A stretch of DNA of 64,000 nucleotides from Leptospira sp. Lineage in GTDB: Bacteria > Spirochaetota > Leptospiria > Leptospirales > Leptospiraceae. The notes under the pieces were generated by a model. That model searched no databases and was not told the origin of the DNA. It saw nothing but the letters and a program-made list of their open reading frames with translations. This document shows positions 44,560 to 53,679 of this stretch, one piece after another. The stretch spans positions 1-64,000 of the forward strand of contig JAPZTS010000021.1 of NCBI GenBank assembly GCA_027533185.1, given 5' to 3'. Every line of letters starts with the position of its first letter. The stretch's first letter is position 1. The translations under genes were made by a program, and so were the position numbers.

Positions 44560-45275
44560 TGCCTTTTGGAGAAAATGGAGAGATTTACGGATCCTTCAAA
44601 AAGATTTGTGTTCAATCCAAAGATCTTCAGGAAGAAGCAAATATTTTAGCACCAAACCTTCTCTTATTAAAGGAAAAATTTGAAAATAATAGAGAGAGTC
44701 AATCTCTTCTGACGTTTGAAATTGTTACTTTATACCTTGAACACAGGATAAAACAGCGGGCCTATTTGAACAAGGGCAAAGGGCTCCCTCATAAGTCAGA
44801 TACGACTTCGTTTTTAGAGTTTGTTAGATTCTATGGTATGCCAGATACCGTACGTTTTGCACTTTGGAAATGGAATGCAAAAATTTGGGATTTACGTTTA
44901 ATAGACTACAATCCTTCCAGTTATGAAATGTTAGAATCACAAAGTCAAGGCTATCGTTTTGTGAGTTTTCTATGGAATGAAGCCCTTCACGGAAAGCTAG
45001 TTGAGGGAAAAAGAGATGCGTTTGAACATTTATTACATGATCTTGCACATGCTTACATGTTCTTTAGAGAGGAATACGATTATTTAGGCCAAGTAGAATT
45101 TTTTAAAAAGCTTTTATCTTTCTATCATAAATTTGAACCATTTCTTTCGAATGATCCCATATTTAATGAAAAGTTTTCGTATTGTATCTCTGACATGAAT
45201 TCTCATCCAGCACATTTAACTGCTTACTTAAATGCAATTTGTCGTGAGGCAGGTTTTGTTTCTTTTCTAAAATAA
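44559..45275 (+). CDS. Hypothetical protein with HLLHDLAH motif
   Basis: A 238-residue cytoplasmic protein, last of the protease-kelch operon (start overlaps the previous stop). No signal peptide. Mostly helical. The central stretch FEHLLHDLAHAYMFFREE resembles a metal-binding H-x2-HD-x2-H arrangement, and a Trp-rich segment (FALWKWNAKIWDLRL) precedes it. It might be a metal-dependent enzyme, but I recognise no family. It is convergent with mazG (4-base gap). Confidence 0.68.
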   Translation: MPFGENGEIYGSFKKICVQSKDLQEEANILAPNLLLLKEKFENNRESQSLLTFEIVTLYLEHRIKQRAYLNKGKGLPHKSDTTSFLEFVRFYGMPDTVRFALWKWNAKIWDLRLIDYNPSSYEMLESQSQGYRFVSFLWNEALHGKLVEGKRDAFEHLLHDLAHAYMFFREEYDYLGQVEFFKKLLSFYHKFEPFLSNDPIFNEKFSYCISDMNSHPAHLTAYLNAICREAGFVSFLK

Positions 45276-45279
45276 TAGC

Positions 45280-45624
45280 TTAACTTTGTAATTTAGGATT
45301 TTGTTTGTGTCTGTCCTTATCTCGTCGGGTATTTTTCTCTAGAGTTAATTTTACAGCTTCTTCCAAAGAGACATCCATTTGATTCGCAAGACAGGAAACA
45401 ACAAAAAGAATGTCACCCAATTCCCTCTTGATGTTTTCTTCAGACTCGCCTTCTTTGAAGGATTGGTCTCCATACTTTCTCGCCATCAGTCTTGCCAATT
45501 CACCAACTTCTTCCATAAGGATTGCCAAATTCGTAAGGGGAGAGAAGTATCGAACTCCGATTTCTTTGATCCAAGAGTCCACATGCGATTGTAAATCTGC
45601 GATCGTTAGATTACTTTTTTCCAA
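45280..45624 (-). CDS. MazG-like nucleotide pyrophosphohydrolase
   Basis: A 114-residue single-domain MazG/NTP-PPase. The metal-binding helices carry E-E-x-x-E in LMEEVGELARLMARKYG and E-x-x-D in KRELGDILFVVSCLANQ, the complete catalytic set. These enzymes hydrolyse (d)NTPs to monophosphates and pyrophosphate. TTG 45624 with GGAG 7 bases upstream is preferred; the frame continues to a TTG at 45651 with poorer support. It overlaps the SGNH-like gene by 14 bases, so it is the last gene of the glycan operon transcript. Confidence 0.85.
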   Translation of the reverse strand: MEKSNLTIADLQSHVDSWIKEIGVRYFSPLTNLAILMEEVGELARLMARKYGDQSFKEGESEENIKRELGDILFVVSCLANQMDVSLEEAVKLTLEKNTRRDKDRHKQNPKLQS

Positions 45625-46747
45625 GCTTTTTCTCCAATTCTTTTGCAACAATTTTGGAAAATACCTGCATTCCTGCTTGGTTCAAATGAATCAAATCAAA
45701 AGAGTACTTTGCATTGTCTTTGCCCAGTGAGTCTTGCAAATCCAGTTTATCTAAATTTTGGTAATCGGAGAGAGCTTGTTTCAAACCTTCCTCCCATACC
45801 TGCATTCTTTCCTCACTATTCAAACGGCGAATTACATCTGAATATGGTGCAAAAACATTTATGATATGTATCTTTCTTTCACCTAGCAAAGAATACATCT
45901 TTTGCAATCGTCTGAAATATCTTTCTGTATTTTCTGTTTTTGATGCAACTTTTGGAACATCATTTGCAATCGCACATGTCTCAAAGATCATTCGTCGATG
46001 GTCTTTGTTTGAGCTTTTTGGAATTTCTAGTGGGAAGTGTTCGGCCATCCTATTCATACAATCGTCAAGATCCAAAATTCCATAAGGTTCCATCGACTCA
46101 GGATGGTCATTTTCATAATCCCAGGGATTTTTATTAGGGTTGAGCCGATTTCTGGAAATTGCCTTAACTCGCTCGTTAAAATTTGTAAATAAATCCGACA
46201 GGTCTTTTCTGTAAGCGACTGATTTAAGAAGCAAAAACATATAGTCATTGAATTTTATATCATATTCAAAATCACTGAGTTTAGGAATTACTTTCCAATT
46301 TCCAAGTTCAGATAACATAGATAATGTGGGAGTGACAAGCTCTTTGCGATCCACCCAGGCCATACCTGGTTCAAGGACATGAATTACATACTTCACATTA
46401 GGAAATTTTTCTAGGTATTCCTCTAAGACTCTGTGTTGGACTATAATTTCGGATCCACGAATGGCAAGGGATTGAACCTTCCATCCTGATTTTAGTAATT
46501 CTTCGTTTAAAATACGAACACTCAATCCTTCAAAAGCTACGGAAGTCCCAACGATTAAGATATCTGGATCAAGCTCTTTTCTCTTGGATACAACATGTTC
46601 GGTAATCCGGTTTATATTTGATGCGTAAGAATTTTTTTTCAGAAATGTTTTGTAAACACCAATCTGAAAAGAAAACTCAACGATGAAAAGAATACCAAAA
46701 GCGGTAATTATTTTCTTATCAGATATAAATTTCAAAAATTCTTTCAC
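45611..46747 (-). CDS. SGNH-hydrolase-like protein, partner of MBOAT paralogue 2
   Basis: A 378-residue protein with an N-terminal membrane anchor (TAFGILFIVEFSFQIGVY) and a periplasmic SGNH-type domain. Block I is DILIVGTSVAFEGLS (nucleophile Ser in GTS, about residue 68), and the C-terminal D-x-x-H is in SFDLIHLNQAG. It lies 23 bases downstream of the second MBOAT gene and repeats the MBOAT-SGNH arrangement at 28-31 kb. Likely role: transfer of an acyl group, delivered by the MBOAT protein, to a surface glycan. Low overall similarity to the 29818 protein apart from these motifs. Confidence 0.78.
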   Translation of the reverse strand: MKEFLKFISDKKIITAFGILFIVEFSFQIGVYKTFLKKNSYASNINRITEHVVSKRKELDPDILIVGTSVAFEGLSVRILNEELLKSGWKVQSLAIRGSEIIVQHRVLEEYLEKFPNVKYVIHVLEPGMAWVDRKELVTPTLSMLSELGNWKVIPKLSDFEYDIKFNDYMFLLLKSVAYRKDLSDLFTNFNERVKAISRNRLNPNKNPWDYENDHPESMEPYGILDLDDCMNRMAEHFPLEIPKSSNKDHRRMIFETCAIANDVPKVASKTENTERYFRRLQKMYSLLGERKIHIINVFAPYSDVIRRLNSEERMQVWEEGLKQALSDYQNLDKLDLQDSLGKDNAKYSFDLIHLNQAGMQVFSKIVAKELEKKLGKK

Positions 46748-46770
46748 AGTAGTATTCCCCGAATTAAAAA

Positions 46771-48267
46771 TTAAAATTGGAAGTACAAGAAATTCTGACT
46801 TTCTGTAACTCCAAACAGAAGTAACATAAGTACGTTGACGACAACAAACAAACTATACTTCATCCAATTACCTGTAAGCAGGGTTGGAATTTGGCGTTTT
46901 GAAAAGTAATAAGAGGCAATGAAACATATTAAGAGTAGAATACCGAATCGATAGTTCATCCATCTCAGAACAGGTACATCATTTTCTTGAATAAAAACAA
47001 GGGCCTTCATCATGGGAATTGCTTTTTCCATGGACTCCGCTCGAAACATAATGAATCCAAAAGATAAACAAAACATTGTAAGGATTCTGGCAAAAAGATC
47101 ATAAAGCCAGCCTCCTGATGCATTCAAGAATTTTGCCATACTAGTATCGCTATAGTATTTGTGGCCGAGTAACATAACTCCCTGCCATATTCCCCAAGCA
47201 ACGTAGTGGTAGGCAGCACCATGCCATAACCCAGCAAAAAGCCAAGTGATTAGAATGTTCCGGACGTACATAATGTTACTAACTCTTGAACCACCAAGTG
47301 GTATGTATATGTAATCTCGAATCCAAGTCGAAAAGGATATATGCCATTTCGACCAGTGGTCCGCTATATTTCTACAGGACATAGGGAAATTAAAATTAGG
47401 GTTGAATTGGAATCCGAAGAGACGTGCAACTCCAATGGCAATATCCGTATATCCTGCAAAATCAAAATAGATTTGCCAACCGAAAGCAAGCGCTCCTGTC
47501 CATATTTCAATAGGACTAAGATTTTGATAGTTTGCAAAACTAAGATCAACTACTCTTCCTAAATTGTCTGCGAACACGATCTTTCTCGTAAATCCAATTA
47601 AAATTAAGGCAAAGGCTGCTTCAATATGCTCCTTGTAAACTTGAAGACGAAAGTCTAAATCTCGAAAGAAAGTTTCAGCGCGAACAATTGGTCCTGCAAC
47701 CAATTGGGGAAAAAAAGCGACATAGAGAGAAAAATCTAAAAATGATTTTCTTGCTTCGATTTTTCGATTGTAAACATCAATTGTATAACTCATCGACTGA
47801 AAGGTATAGAATGAAATGCCCACTGGCAAAATTATATTTTGTTTTGCAAATTGATAATCCCCTAAGAGATGAAGATCGTTTATGACACCTAACAAAAAAT
47901 CAGTATATTTAAAAAACCCTAATGTTCCTATATTCACAAGCAAGGATAGTAAAAGTAGGTAGCCTCTTAGTGAATCTCCGTCTTCTTTTTTTTCAATCCA
48001 AAGGGCTGCAAAATAGTCAACTACAGTGGAAAACAAAAGAATTGCGATATATGGATTGATCGAGAAATCACAGTACAGTCTGTCCGTCAGATATTTAAAT
48101 CCAGACTCGGCAGGAAGTTCGCAGTGGATGGAGGCGGGTTGCCAGGCCATATAAAAGTAGTAACTAGCGATTAAAAAGAAGAACTTTTGCCAACGGTTCT
48201 TTAAAAGATTTCCAACGATGATTGTGACAACGAAAAAAATTAAAAATTGAACCGAATTAAATAACAT
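46771..48267 (-). CDS. MBOAT-family O-acyltransferase, paralogue 2
   Basis: A 498-residue AlgI/DltB-like membrane protein. Start MLFNSVQFLIFF. Signatures: LPVGISFYTFQSMSYTIDVY, FFPQLVAGPIVRAETF, IYFDFAGYTDIAIG, and LFAGLWHGAAYHYV with His349. Around ten or more membrane helices. It is encoded in a minus-strand glycan-type operon behind two glycosyltransferases and before its SGNH-like partner. It is therefore probably dedicated to acylation of the polymer made by this cluster. Confidence 0.9.
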   Translation of the reverse strand: MLFNSVQFLIFFVVTIIVGNLLKNRWQKFFFLIASYYFYMAWQPASIHCELPAESGFKYLTDRLYCDFSINPYIAILLFSTVVDYFAALWIEKKEDGDSLRGYLLLLSLLVNIGTLGFFKYTDFLLGVINDLHLLGDYQFAKQNIILPVGISFYTFQSMSYTIDVYNRKIEARKSFLDFSLYVAFFPQLVAGPIVRAETFFRDLDFRLQVYKEHIEAAFALILIGFTRKIVFADNLGRVVDLSFANYQNLSPIEIWTGALAFGWQIYFDFAGYTDIAIGVARLFGFQFNPNFNFPMSCRNIADHWSKWHISFSTWIRDYIYIPLGGSRVSNIMYVRNILITWLFAGLWHGAAYHYVAWGIWQGVMLLGHKYYSDTSMAKFLNASGGWLYDLFARILTMFCLSFGFIMFRAESMEKAIPMMKALVFIQENDVPVLRWMNYRFGILLLICFIASYYFSKRQIPTLLTGNWMKYSLFVVVNVLMLLLFGVTESQNFLYFQF

Positions 48268-48278
48268 AAAGCTCCATA

Positions 48279-49565
48279 CTACCGATAGATTTCCTCATTG
48301 GCAAGTCTTTCCACAGGTCCTTGAATTCCTTCTATATAGCCAAATTTTGGTCCAACAGACCTTGGCAGTGTGGAAAAGGTAAAATTAGTAAGAAAATAAA
48401 AGAGAAATAAGCAGAAGTAGATTGAATGCAGTAAAGCTTTTGAGAAGCGTGGGAAAGTTTTGGATTTGAGACTCATCAACACAAAACTGTGAAAAATCCA
48501 GAGAGCAATGTTTGTCCCAACCCAAAATTCAAAAAAATAACCTTCCCACCAAGTATAAAAAGCAATCGATGGAAAAATCCAGAAAATTAGGATTAAAATT
48601 TCATTTCTAAATTTTTGGAACAAGTTGCGAAGATTTAAGAGTGCAATTCCGAGACTCGAGATCCAAAATAGAAGATTTAGATTAAACGGCAGATGGTTTG
48701 GATTAGAAAAGTCGTTTAAGTTGACTCTAAGTCTCGCAGTTACATTTTGAAATATCAAAAAGGAATCACCAATCCCACGGTAGAAATACAATACATAATT
48801 TTTATCGTCGCCTATGCTTGTTCCCCAACGGTTTATCGCCGCATACAAAAACATCCAAAAACTGAAATGCTTTTCGTCCAAAGGTCCTAACCCTCTTTTT
48901 AGAATGATAAATCCTACGAAGAGATACGAAAGGATGGTAACTATACCGAGTAGGGTGAGGTAAATAGCAATGGTTCTTAGTTTTTTCCCCAAACTTCGAT
49001 TTGGTGATAAAAAAAGGGCTACAGGCACTAAACCAAAATGAATCACATTGGATTGATGAAAGTAGATTGTAAAAAGTTGGAGAAACCATAATAAAATGAG
49101 ATGTTTATTATAGAGACCATGTTTTAGAAAATAAACAGTAAATAAAAAAAGGAGAGCAATTAGGCAGGAATGTATTAGAGGAGTATCATTGTGTTGGCTA
49201 TAAAACCAAAAAGCCTGGTTTACTTGGATCACCAATGAGAGTAAAACAGCTAAGAAAAAATCGTTGTAAAGTTTGTGAAAGATCCAAATAAAACTTCCAA
49301 TAAAGAACAAGGAGAAGGCCAGGATCCTGAGGCGCAAAAAAAACATAATGTCCGTTGTTTGGTATACCGATTGAACAAGTTTCCAATACAAAAGGCCAGA
49401 CGATTCAAAACCTAAATGGTGTGGGTTGTAGAACGCCGATTCAATTCTATTCTTTTGTATGTTTAAAGCATAAACACAAGAATCCCAATCAAAGGCTCTC
49501 GACAGATACCTAAGTTGAAATAAAAATAGAATTAAAACGACTAAAACAATAAAAATCTTTTTCAA
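48279..49565 (-). CDS. Polytopic membrane protein, possible GT-C glycosyltransferase
   Basis: A 428-residue protein with about ten membrane helices (FIVLVVLILFLFQLRYL at the start). After the first helix there is an acidic loop (FDWDSCVYALNIQKN), where GT-C enzymes carry their catalytic Asp. A His-rich stretch FYSQHNDTPLIHSCL and IYFHQSNVIHFGL follow. The layout suits a lipid-linked sugar transferase, like GT39/GT87 members, but the family is not certain. It lies between a GT1/GT87 pair and MBOAT, so it probably takes part in the same glycan pathway. Confidence 0.7.
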   Translation of the reverse strand: MKKIFIVLVVLILFLFQLRYLSRAFDWDSCVYALNIQKNRIESAFYNPHHLGFESSGLLYWKLVQSVYQTTDIMFFLRLRILAFSLFFIGSFIWIFHKLYNDFFLAVLLSLVIQVNQAFWFYSQHNDTPLIHSCLIALLFLFTVYFLKHGLYNKHLILLWFLQLFTIYFHQSNVIHFGLVPVALFLSPNRSLGKKLRTIAIYLTLLGIVTILSYLFVGFIILKRGLGPLDEKHFSFWMFLYAAINRWGTSIGDDKNYVLYFYRGIGDSFLIFQNVTARLRVNLNDFSNPNHLPFNLNLLFWISSLGIALLNLRNLFQKFRNEILILIFWIFPSIAFYTWWEGYFFEFWVGTNIALWIFHSFVLMSLKSKTFPRFSKALLHSIYFCLFLFYFLTNFTFSTLPRSVGPKFGYIEGIQGPVERLANEEIYR

Positions 49566-49569
49566 TGAA

Positions 49570-50157
49570 CTATCTTCGAAGTAATCTGTTTATGATTTTT
49601 TTGTTTTTCCCGTAGGGAAAAAAGTAAGCGGTTTCTATTACTGCCACATTTTCCTTTTCCCAAATGATTTGATTCAGTCCAAAGTAATCATACAAAAATC
49701 CATGTTTTAGGCGCACATTCAGTTCTTTTGAGCTAAGATCATATTTTTTTAATTCTTGCCCAAATAATGTCTGTTCGATTTGCCAAATTTCTCCTTTGAG
49801 AAATACGGATTTTTTAGATAATTTTAAGAAGAGTTTAGATAAATCTAATAAAATGGAAAAACATAAGTAAAAGTATACAAATAAGGAAAGGTAATGGTAG
49901 TTTTTAAGTTCCTCTAGAAAAGGAATTTTCAATACTTTAGGTATTTCTAATACATTTACGAACCAATAGAAAAAATCACCAAGATTGTGAATATATCCGA
50001 TCGAAACAATAAAAAGGTAAACGGCAAAAATTGCCAGAATCAGGATGGGCAATGGATTGGTTGTTAGTTTATCAAAAAGGGAGGTGCCATAGTACTCGTT
50101 TTCTTTTTTTGATCTATATTCGATATAATTTGACCAAGTCTTTTTTATTACATTCAT
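49570..50157 (-). CDS. Small membrane protein of the glycan operon
   Basis: A 195-residue protein with two clear hydrophobic segments (ILILAIFAVYLFIVSIGYI, and SLFVYFYLCFSILLDLSKLF) and a charged C-terminal third (LNVRLKHGFLYDYFGLNQII). I do not recognise a family. It overlaps the GT1 gene by 4 bases and starts the run toward the 428-residue membrane protein 4 bases downstream, so it belongs to the operon. Function unknown. Confidence 0.68.
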   Translation of the reverse strand: MNVIKKTWSNYIEYRSKKENEYYGTSLFDKLTTNPLPILILAIFAVYLFIVSIGYIHNLGDFFYWFVNVLEIPKVLKIPFLEELKNYHYLSLFVYFYLCFSILLDLSKLFLKLSKKSVFLKGEIWQIEQTLFGQELKKYDLSSKELNVRLKHGFLYDYFGLNQIIWEKENVAVIETAYFFPYGKNKKIINRLLRR

Positions 50158-51233
50158 AGTCCAAGGGACTCCTCAATTTTTTTAGTCGTTTCAAGCCATG
50201 TCCAGGATTTGGCTTTAAATTTTGGAATTCGTCCCGGCTTTGCTTTTGCCATGATTTCAAAGGCTTGGCTCCAACCGGACAAATCGTTCGCATTGACATA
50301 CAAATCACATTTTTCAGACAGAATTTCTTTAAAAACAGGAATATTGGATGCTACGCAGCGTTTATCTTCTACCATCGCTTCGAGCAAGGGCAGACCAAAC
50401 CCTTCATGCATAGAAGGAAAAAAGAATGCTCTACATTCCGCAAATGCAGAAGTGAGGATGTTATCATTTGGATTTTCGAGAAAGAAAACAGAGGGATTTG
50501 TATTTTGCAATTGTTTCAAAGTATTGTAGAGTTCTTCGCCTTCCGTACCCCAACCCTTCCTTCCCATCAAAACTAATGTGTTTTTGTCTTTGGGATTATT
50601 TTTTTTAAAATCTAAAAAGGCATCCAAAAGAATCTTAAGATTTTTCCGAGGTTCCAATGTCCCAACGGTGAGGAAGAAAGGTTTTGGGAATAGATTTTCT
50701 TTTTCATGTTTTTGTTTTTTCACTCCAGGATAAATTACCTTACATTTAGATGCAAATTCGGGATGGAATTTAGAAATTTCATTTTTGGTGTTTTCGGAGA
50801 GGCAAAATATCCCATCAGCATTCCGCATAGTCCGAGGTGAAAAAAACAAATGCTGGAAATAGTTCCACTTAGCCATTGTTTGGGGAGCGGAGACGAAATT
50901 TAAGTCATGGTAGTTTACAAAACTTGGAATAGGTAACTTGAAATAAGGCAACATCTGAAGGGTTCCCCAAAACTTAGTTATTTTCTGTTTTGCCAATCGG
51001 TTTGGTAAAATAAAATTTAGATAGATTGGCCCTGGTATTGGATACCGTTCTATTTCTTCAGTTACATTCGATTTTAGTAAATATAAAAACATTTTGTGAA
51101 TCGGTTTATTGCTAAAGAAAATGAAAGAAATATTTTTATTTCTTTCTAACATAAGTTCTAATACTTCCGCCAGATAACGAGAGTTGCCCGTCATCCCATA
51201 GGCAAGAGGTCTTACGTCAATTCCGATTCGCAT
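50154..51233 (-). CDS. Family 1 glycosyltransferase (GT-B)
   Basis: A 359-residue GT4-type glycosyltransferase (Glycos_transf_1 domain). The N-terminus MRIGIDVRPLAYGMTGNSRY and NYHDLNFVSAP are typical of sugar-nucleotide-using enzymes such as mannosyltransferases. The C-terminal domain shows VGTLEPRKNLKILLDAF and the E-x7-E motif in SMHEGFGLPLLEAMVEDK. It is cytoplasmic or membrane-associated and would add one sugar to a lipid-linked glycan. It overlaps the GT87 gene by 17 bases and the small membrane gene by 4. Confidence 0.88.
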   Translation of the reverse strand: MRIGIDVRPLAYGMTGNSRYLAEVLELMLERNKNISFIFFSNKPIHKMFLYLLKSNVTEEIERYPIPGPIYLNFILPNRLAKQKITKFWGTLQMLPYFKLPIPSFVNYHDLNFVSAPQTMAKWNYFQHLFFSPRTMRNADGIFCLSENTKNEISKFHPEFASKCKVIYPGVKKQKHEKENLFPKPFFLTVGTLEPRKNLKILLDAFLDFKKNNPKDKNTLVLMGRKGWGTEGEELYNTLKQLQNTNPSVFFLENPNDNILTSAFAECRAFFFPSMHEGFGLPLLEAMVEDKRCVASNIPVFKEILSEKCDLYVNANDLSGWSQAFEIMAKAKPGRIPKFKAKSWTWLETTKKIEESLGL

Positions 51234-52506
51234 CTTTGGTATAGGCCTTTTTCAATATAATAAAATATAAAATTGAAGAAGTATATAATAATATAGAAAA
51301 CATACTTAGGGCAGATTCAAACTTTGATCCGATAAAATTTCTATGAGTCAATAGTGGGAGACCGGTTACAGCTGCAAGAATATACGATTCCACCTTCCCC
51401 AAACGATTCGTTTGGTGGTAAAACAGAATCAGTAAATACGGGATTAGACAAATTACAAAGCTATGAGTCCAGCTGATTCCGCTGAAGATTGCTGAAAACA
51501 GGAATAAGAGGGATAAAATTTCCCAGCTCAAGTCCTTTCGTTTCAAGAGAAACAAGAGTGGAAGTCCAAATAATCCAACAAAAACCAATTGAACGTATTT
51601 GACTGTTTCCTTCGTGAGTTGAAAAACGGGGAGGTTATAATTCGGTTGGTTGATAAAATCTGCGCCAACTAAAAAATACTTTGCCATGGTGGAGACAAAA
51701 CTTTGGTTATTCTTCCAAGATCTAAGCATGGGATTTGACATAGCATTGCCTAATATTTCTGAGAACCAAGAGTTTGTCATTTGTATCGTATAGCTAAAGT
51801 TATATAAACATGGAAGAAGGTTCCAAAATAAAATGGAAATGGCAAAGTATCCTATAACCCAAAAACGCCTTTGGTAAATGAACAAAAAGAGAAATACGAT
51901 GGGTGTAACCTTTATGCTTACTGCTAAGGCCAAAAGAAAACCGGAAAGACCATCTCTTTTAGAAAGTATGGAAAGTAGAATCAAACAGATCAATATGATT
52001 CCAACTTGGTTGTTTTGTATATGGCTTTCTATAAAACGGAAATTCAATAGCAGGAGAATTGTGAATGTCCAACCAGGCAGCTTCATCTTGGTAAACAGGG
52101 AATTGTCGTGTTTCAAGAGGAGCCAAATCATAGCAAGGAGTGCCAACCAGCTCATCAATTGAAAGATGAGGCTTGCATGATAGGGACTCAATTTTCCTAA
52201 AGGGATTAACAAAAATGAAAACAGGGGTGGATAGATGTAGGTTGCTGTTTCATTCTGGAGTGCTTGGAGAAGGGGGAGATTTTCAGGTTGAAACAGCTCT
52301 TCCAGAGACCGAATCTGTGTCAGTTGGAGCGCCACATCAAAACGGTAGAGATTCTCACCAGTAACCCAACGTTTGCTCGCGTTATAGTAATCTAAAAAAT
52401 CAGACTTTTGGTCCGCACGTGTGATTCCTACAATCAAAAATGCGAATAGAACCAGGCCGAGGGCCAGATTTCCAAATTTTTCTTTCTTTTCTAGAAATTT
52501 CCACAT
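51217..52506 (-). CDS. GT87/DUF2029 membrane mannosyltransferase-like protein
   Basis: About 429 residues with eleven or so membrane helices. DUF2029 signs are DFLDYYNASKRWVTGENLY (acidic residues in the first extracytoplasmic loop), YPPLFSFLLIPLG and LALAVSIKVTPIVFLFLF. The family uses polyprenyl-phosphate sugars to mannosylate envelope lipids or glycans. The start is uncertain: ATG 52506 precedes the first helix, while ATGs at 52533 and 52557 would run to within 16 bases of the divergent queA start. It is the first gene of the minus-strand glycan operon. Confidence 0.8.
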   Translation of the reverse strand: MWKFLEKKEKFGNLALGLVLFAFLIVGITRADQKSDFLDYYNASKRWVTGENLYRFDVALQLTQIRSLEELFQPENLPLLQALQNETATYIYPPLFSFLLIPLGKLSPYHASLIFQLMSWLALLAMIWLLLKHDNSLFTKMKLPGWTFTILLLLNFRFIESHIQNNQVGIILICLILLSILSKRDGLSGFLLALAVSIKVTPIVFLFLFIYQRRFWVIGYFAISILFWNLLPCLYNFSYTIQMTNSWFSEILGNAMSNPMLRSWKNNQSFVSTMAKYFLVGADFINQPNYNLPVFQLTKETVKYVQLVFVGLFGLPLLFLLKRKDLSWEILSLLFLFSAIFSGISWTHSFVICLIPYLLILFYHQTNRLGKVESYILAAVTGLPLLTHRNFIGSKFESALSMFSILLYTSSILYFIILKKAYTKDANRN

Positions 52507-52573
52507 GGTTTTCCAACCATTCCGTGAATTCATGGTAATATAGCAAGGTTTTCGCATAGGTGGAAAGGTCCAA

Positions 52574-53626
52574 ATGAGTTCTCTTGACAGTTCTTTGAAC
52601 GAATATGATTTTCATTTACCAGAAGAGCAAATTGCAAAGGAACCAGCCAAAACACGTGAAGGCTCACGATTGCTACTTGTGAACCGAGGTGCGTCTGAAA
52701 TTTCAGAAGCTCCTTATTTTTCCAATATCGGAAGTTGGCTTAGACCTGGGGATGTATTGGTTTATAATGAGACAAAAGTATCTCATAGGCGAGTCTACCT
52801 ACAAGTTGCGTCTGGGAGAGTCCATGAATCCATATTCTTAGAAGAAGTGATTGGCAATCCTCTCGATTGGACCTGTATTCTAAAAAACAGAGCAAAACTT
52901 AAATTAGGTGAAAAGCTCCACCCGCTATCGTTCCCTAATTTTTCTTTTACTTATATGGGTGCGAAAGAGGAACTTTCAATTTTACGTGCAGACAAAAAAT
53001 TGGAAGAGTCTGACTTTGATGCATTTGGAAACATACCCATTCCTCCGTATCTAAAACGAGAATCCACGCCAGAAGATTCAGACCGTTACCAAACTATTTT
53101 TGCAAAGACCCCCGGCTCAGTGGCTGCACCAACGGCGGGTCTCCATTTTTCAGAAGAGTTAAAAGAGAACTTGCGCAAACAAAATGTAAACTTTGTTCCG
53201 GTCGAACTTCGCATTGGTTATGGCACATTCCAGCCACTCTCCGAACAAAATTTGCAAGAGAAGAGACTGCACTCAGAGTCATTTGTTATGTCTAGTGAGA
53301 CATCAGAAATTTTGAATGTTGCCAGAAGGGAGAATCAAAGAGTGATAGCGATTGGTACTACGGCATTACGTGTTTTAGAATCTGTCTTTGATCCCGCCTC
53401 CAAAACATATGAGGCAAAATCGGGTCAAACGGACATATTTTTGATGCCTGGCGATCCAATTCTATCCATACAAGGTTTGATCACGAATTTCCACTTACCA
53501 AAATCTAGCCTCATATTACTAGTTTCTGCCTTTGCAGGAAAAGATCTGGTCCTCAAATCTTATCATTATGCTTTGGAAAGAAATTTCCGATTCTATTCTT
53601 ATGGGGACGCAATGTTCCTATTTTAA
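52574..53626 (+). CDS. queA: tRNA preQ1(34) S-adenosylmethionine ribosyltransferase-isomerase
   Basis: A 350-residue QueA. It converts preQ1 at tRNA position 34 to epoxyqueuosine with SAM. Motifs: EYDFHLPEEQIAKEPAKTRE (residues 8-27) at the start, PGDVLVYNETKVSHRR, and APTAGLHFSEEL (about 192). The C-terminal TTALRVLES, GQTDIFLMPG and TNFHLPKSSLILLVSAFAG are the usual ones. Full length. GGAAAGG precedes the ATG. It is divergent from the glycan operon with a very short shared promoter region. Confidence 0.95.
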   Translation: MSSLDSSLNEYDFHLPEEQIAKEPAKTREGSRLLLVNRGASEISEAPYFSNIGSWLRPGDVLVYNETKVSHRRVYLQVASGRVHESIFLEEVIGNPLDWTCILKNRAKLKLGEKLHPLSFPNFSFTYMGAKEELSILRADKKLEESDFDAFGNIPIPPYLKRESTPEDSDRYQTIFAKTPGSVAAPTAGLHFSEELKENLRKQNVNFVPVELRIGYGTFQPLSEQNLQEKRLHSESFVMSSETSEILNVARRENQRVIAIGTTALRVLESVFDPASKTYEAKSGQTDIFLMPGDPILSIQGLITNFHLPKSSLILLVSAFAGKDLVLKSYHYALERNFRFYSYGDAMFLF

Positions 53627-53679
53627 AAATGAATTGTCATTGCACTTACTTCTGGAAACGTAAATAATTGACACCCCGT

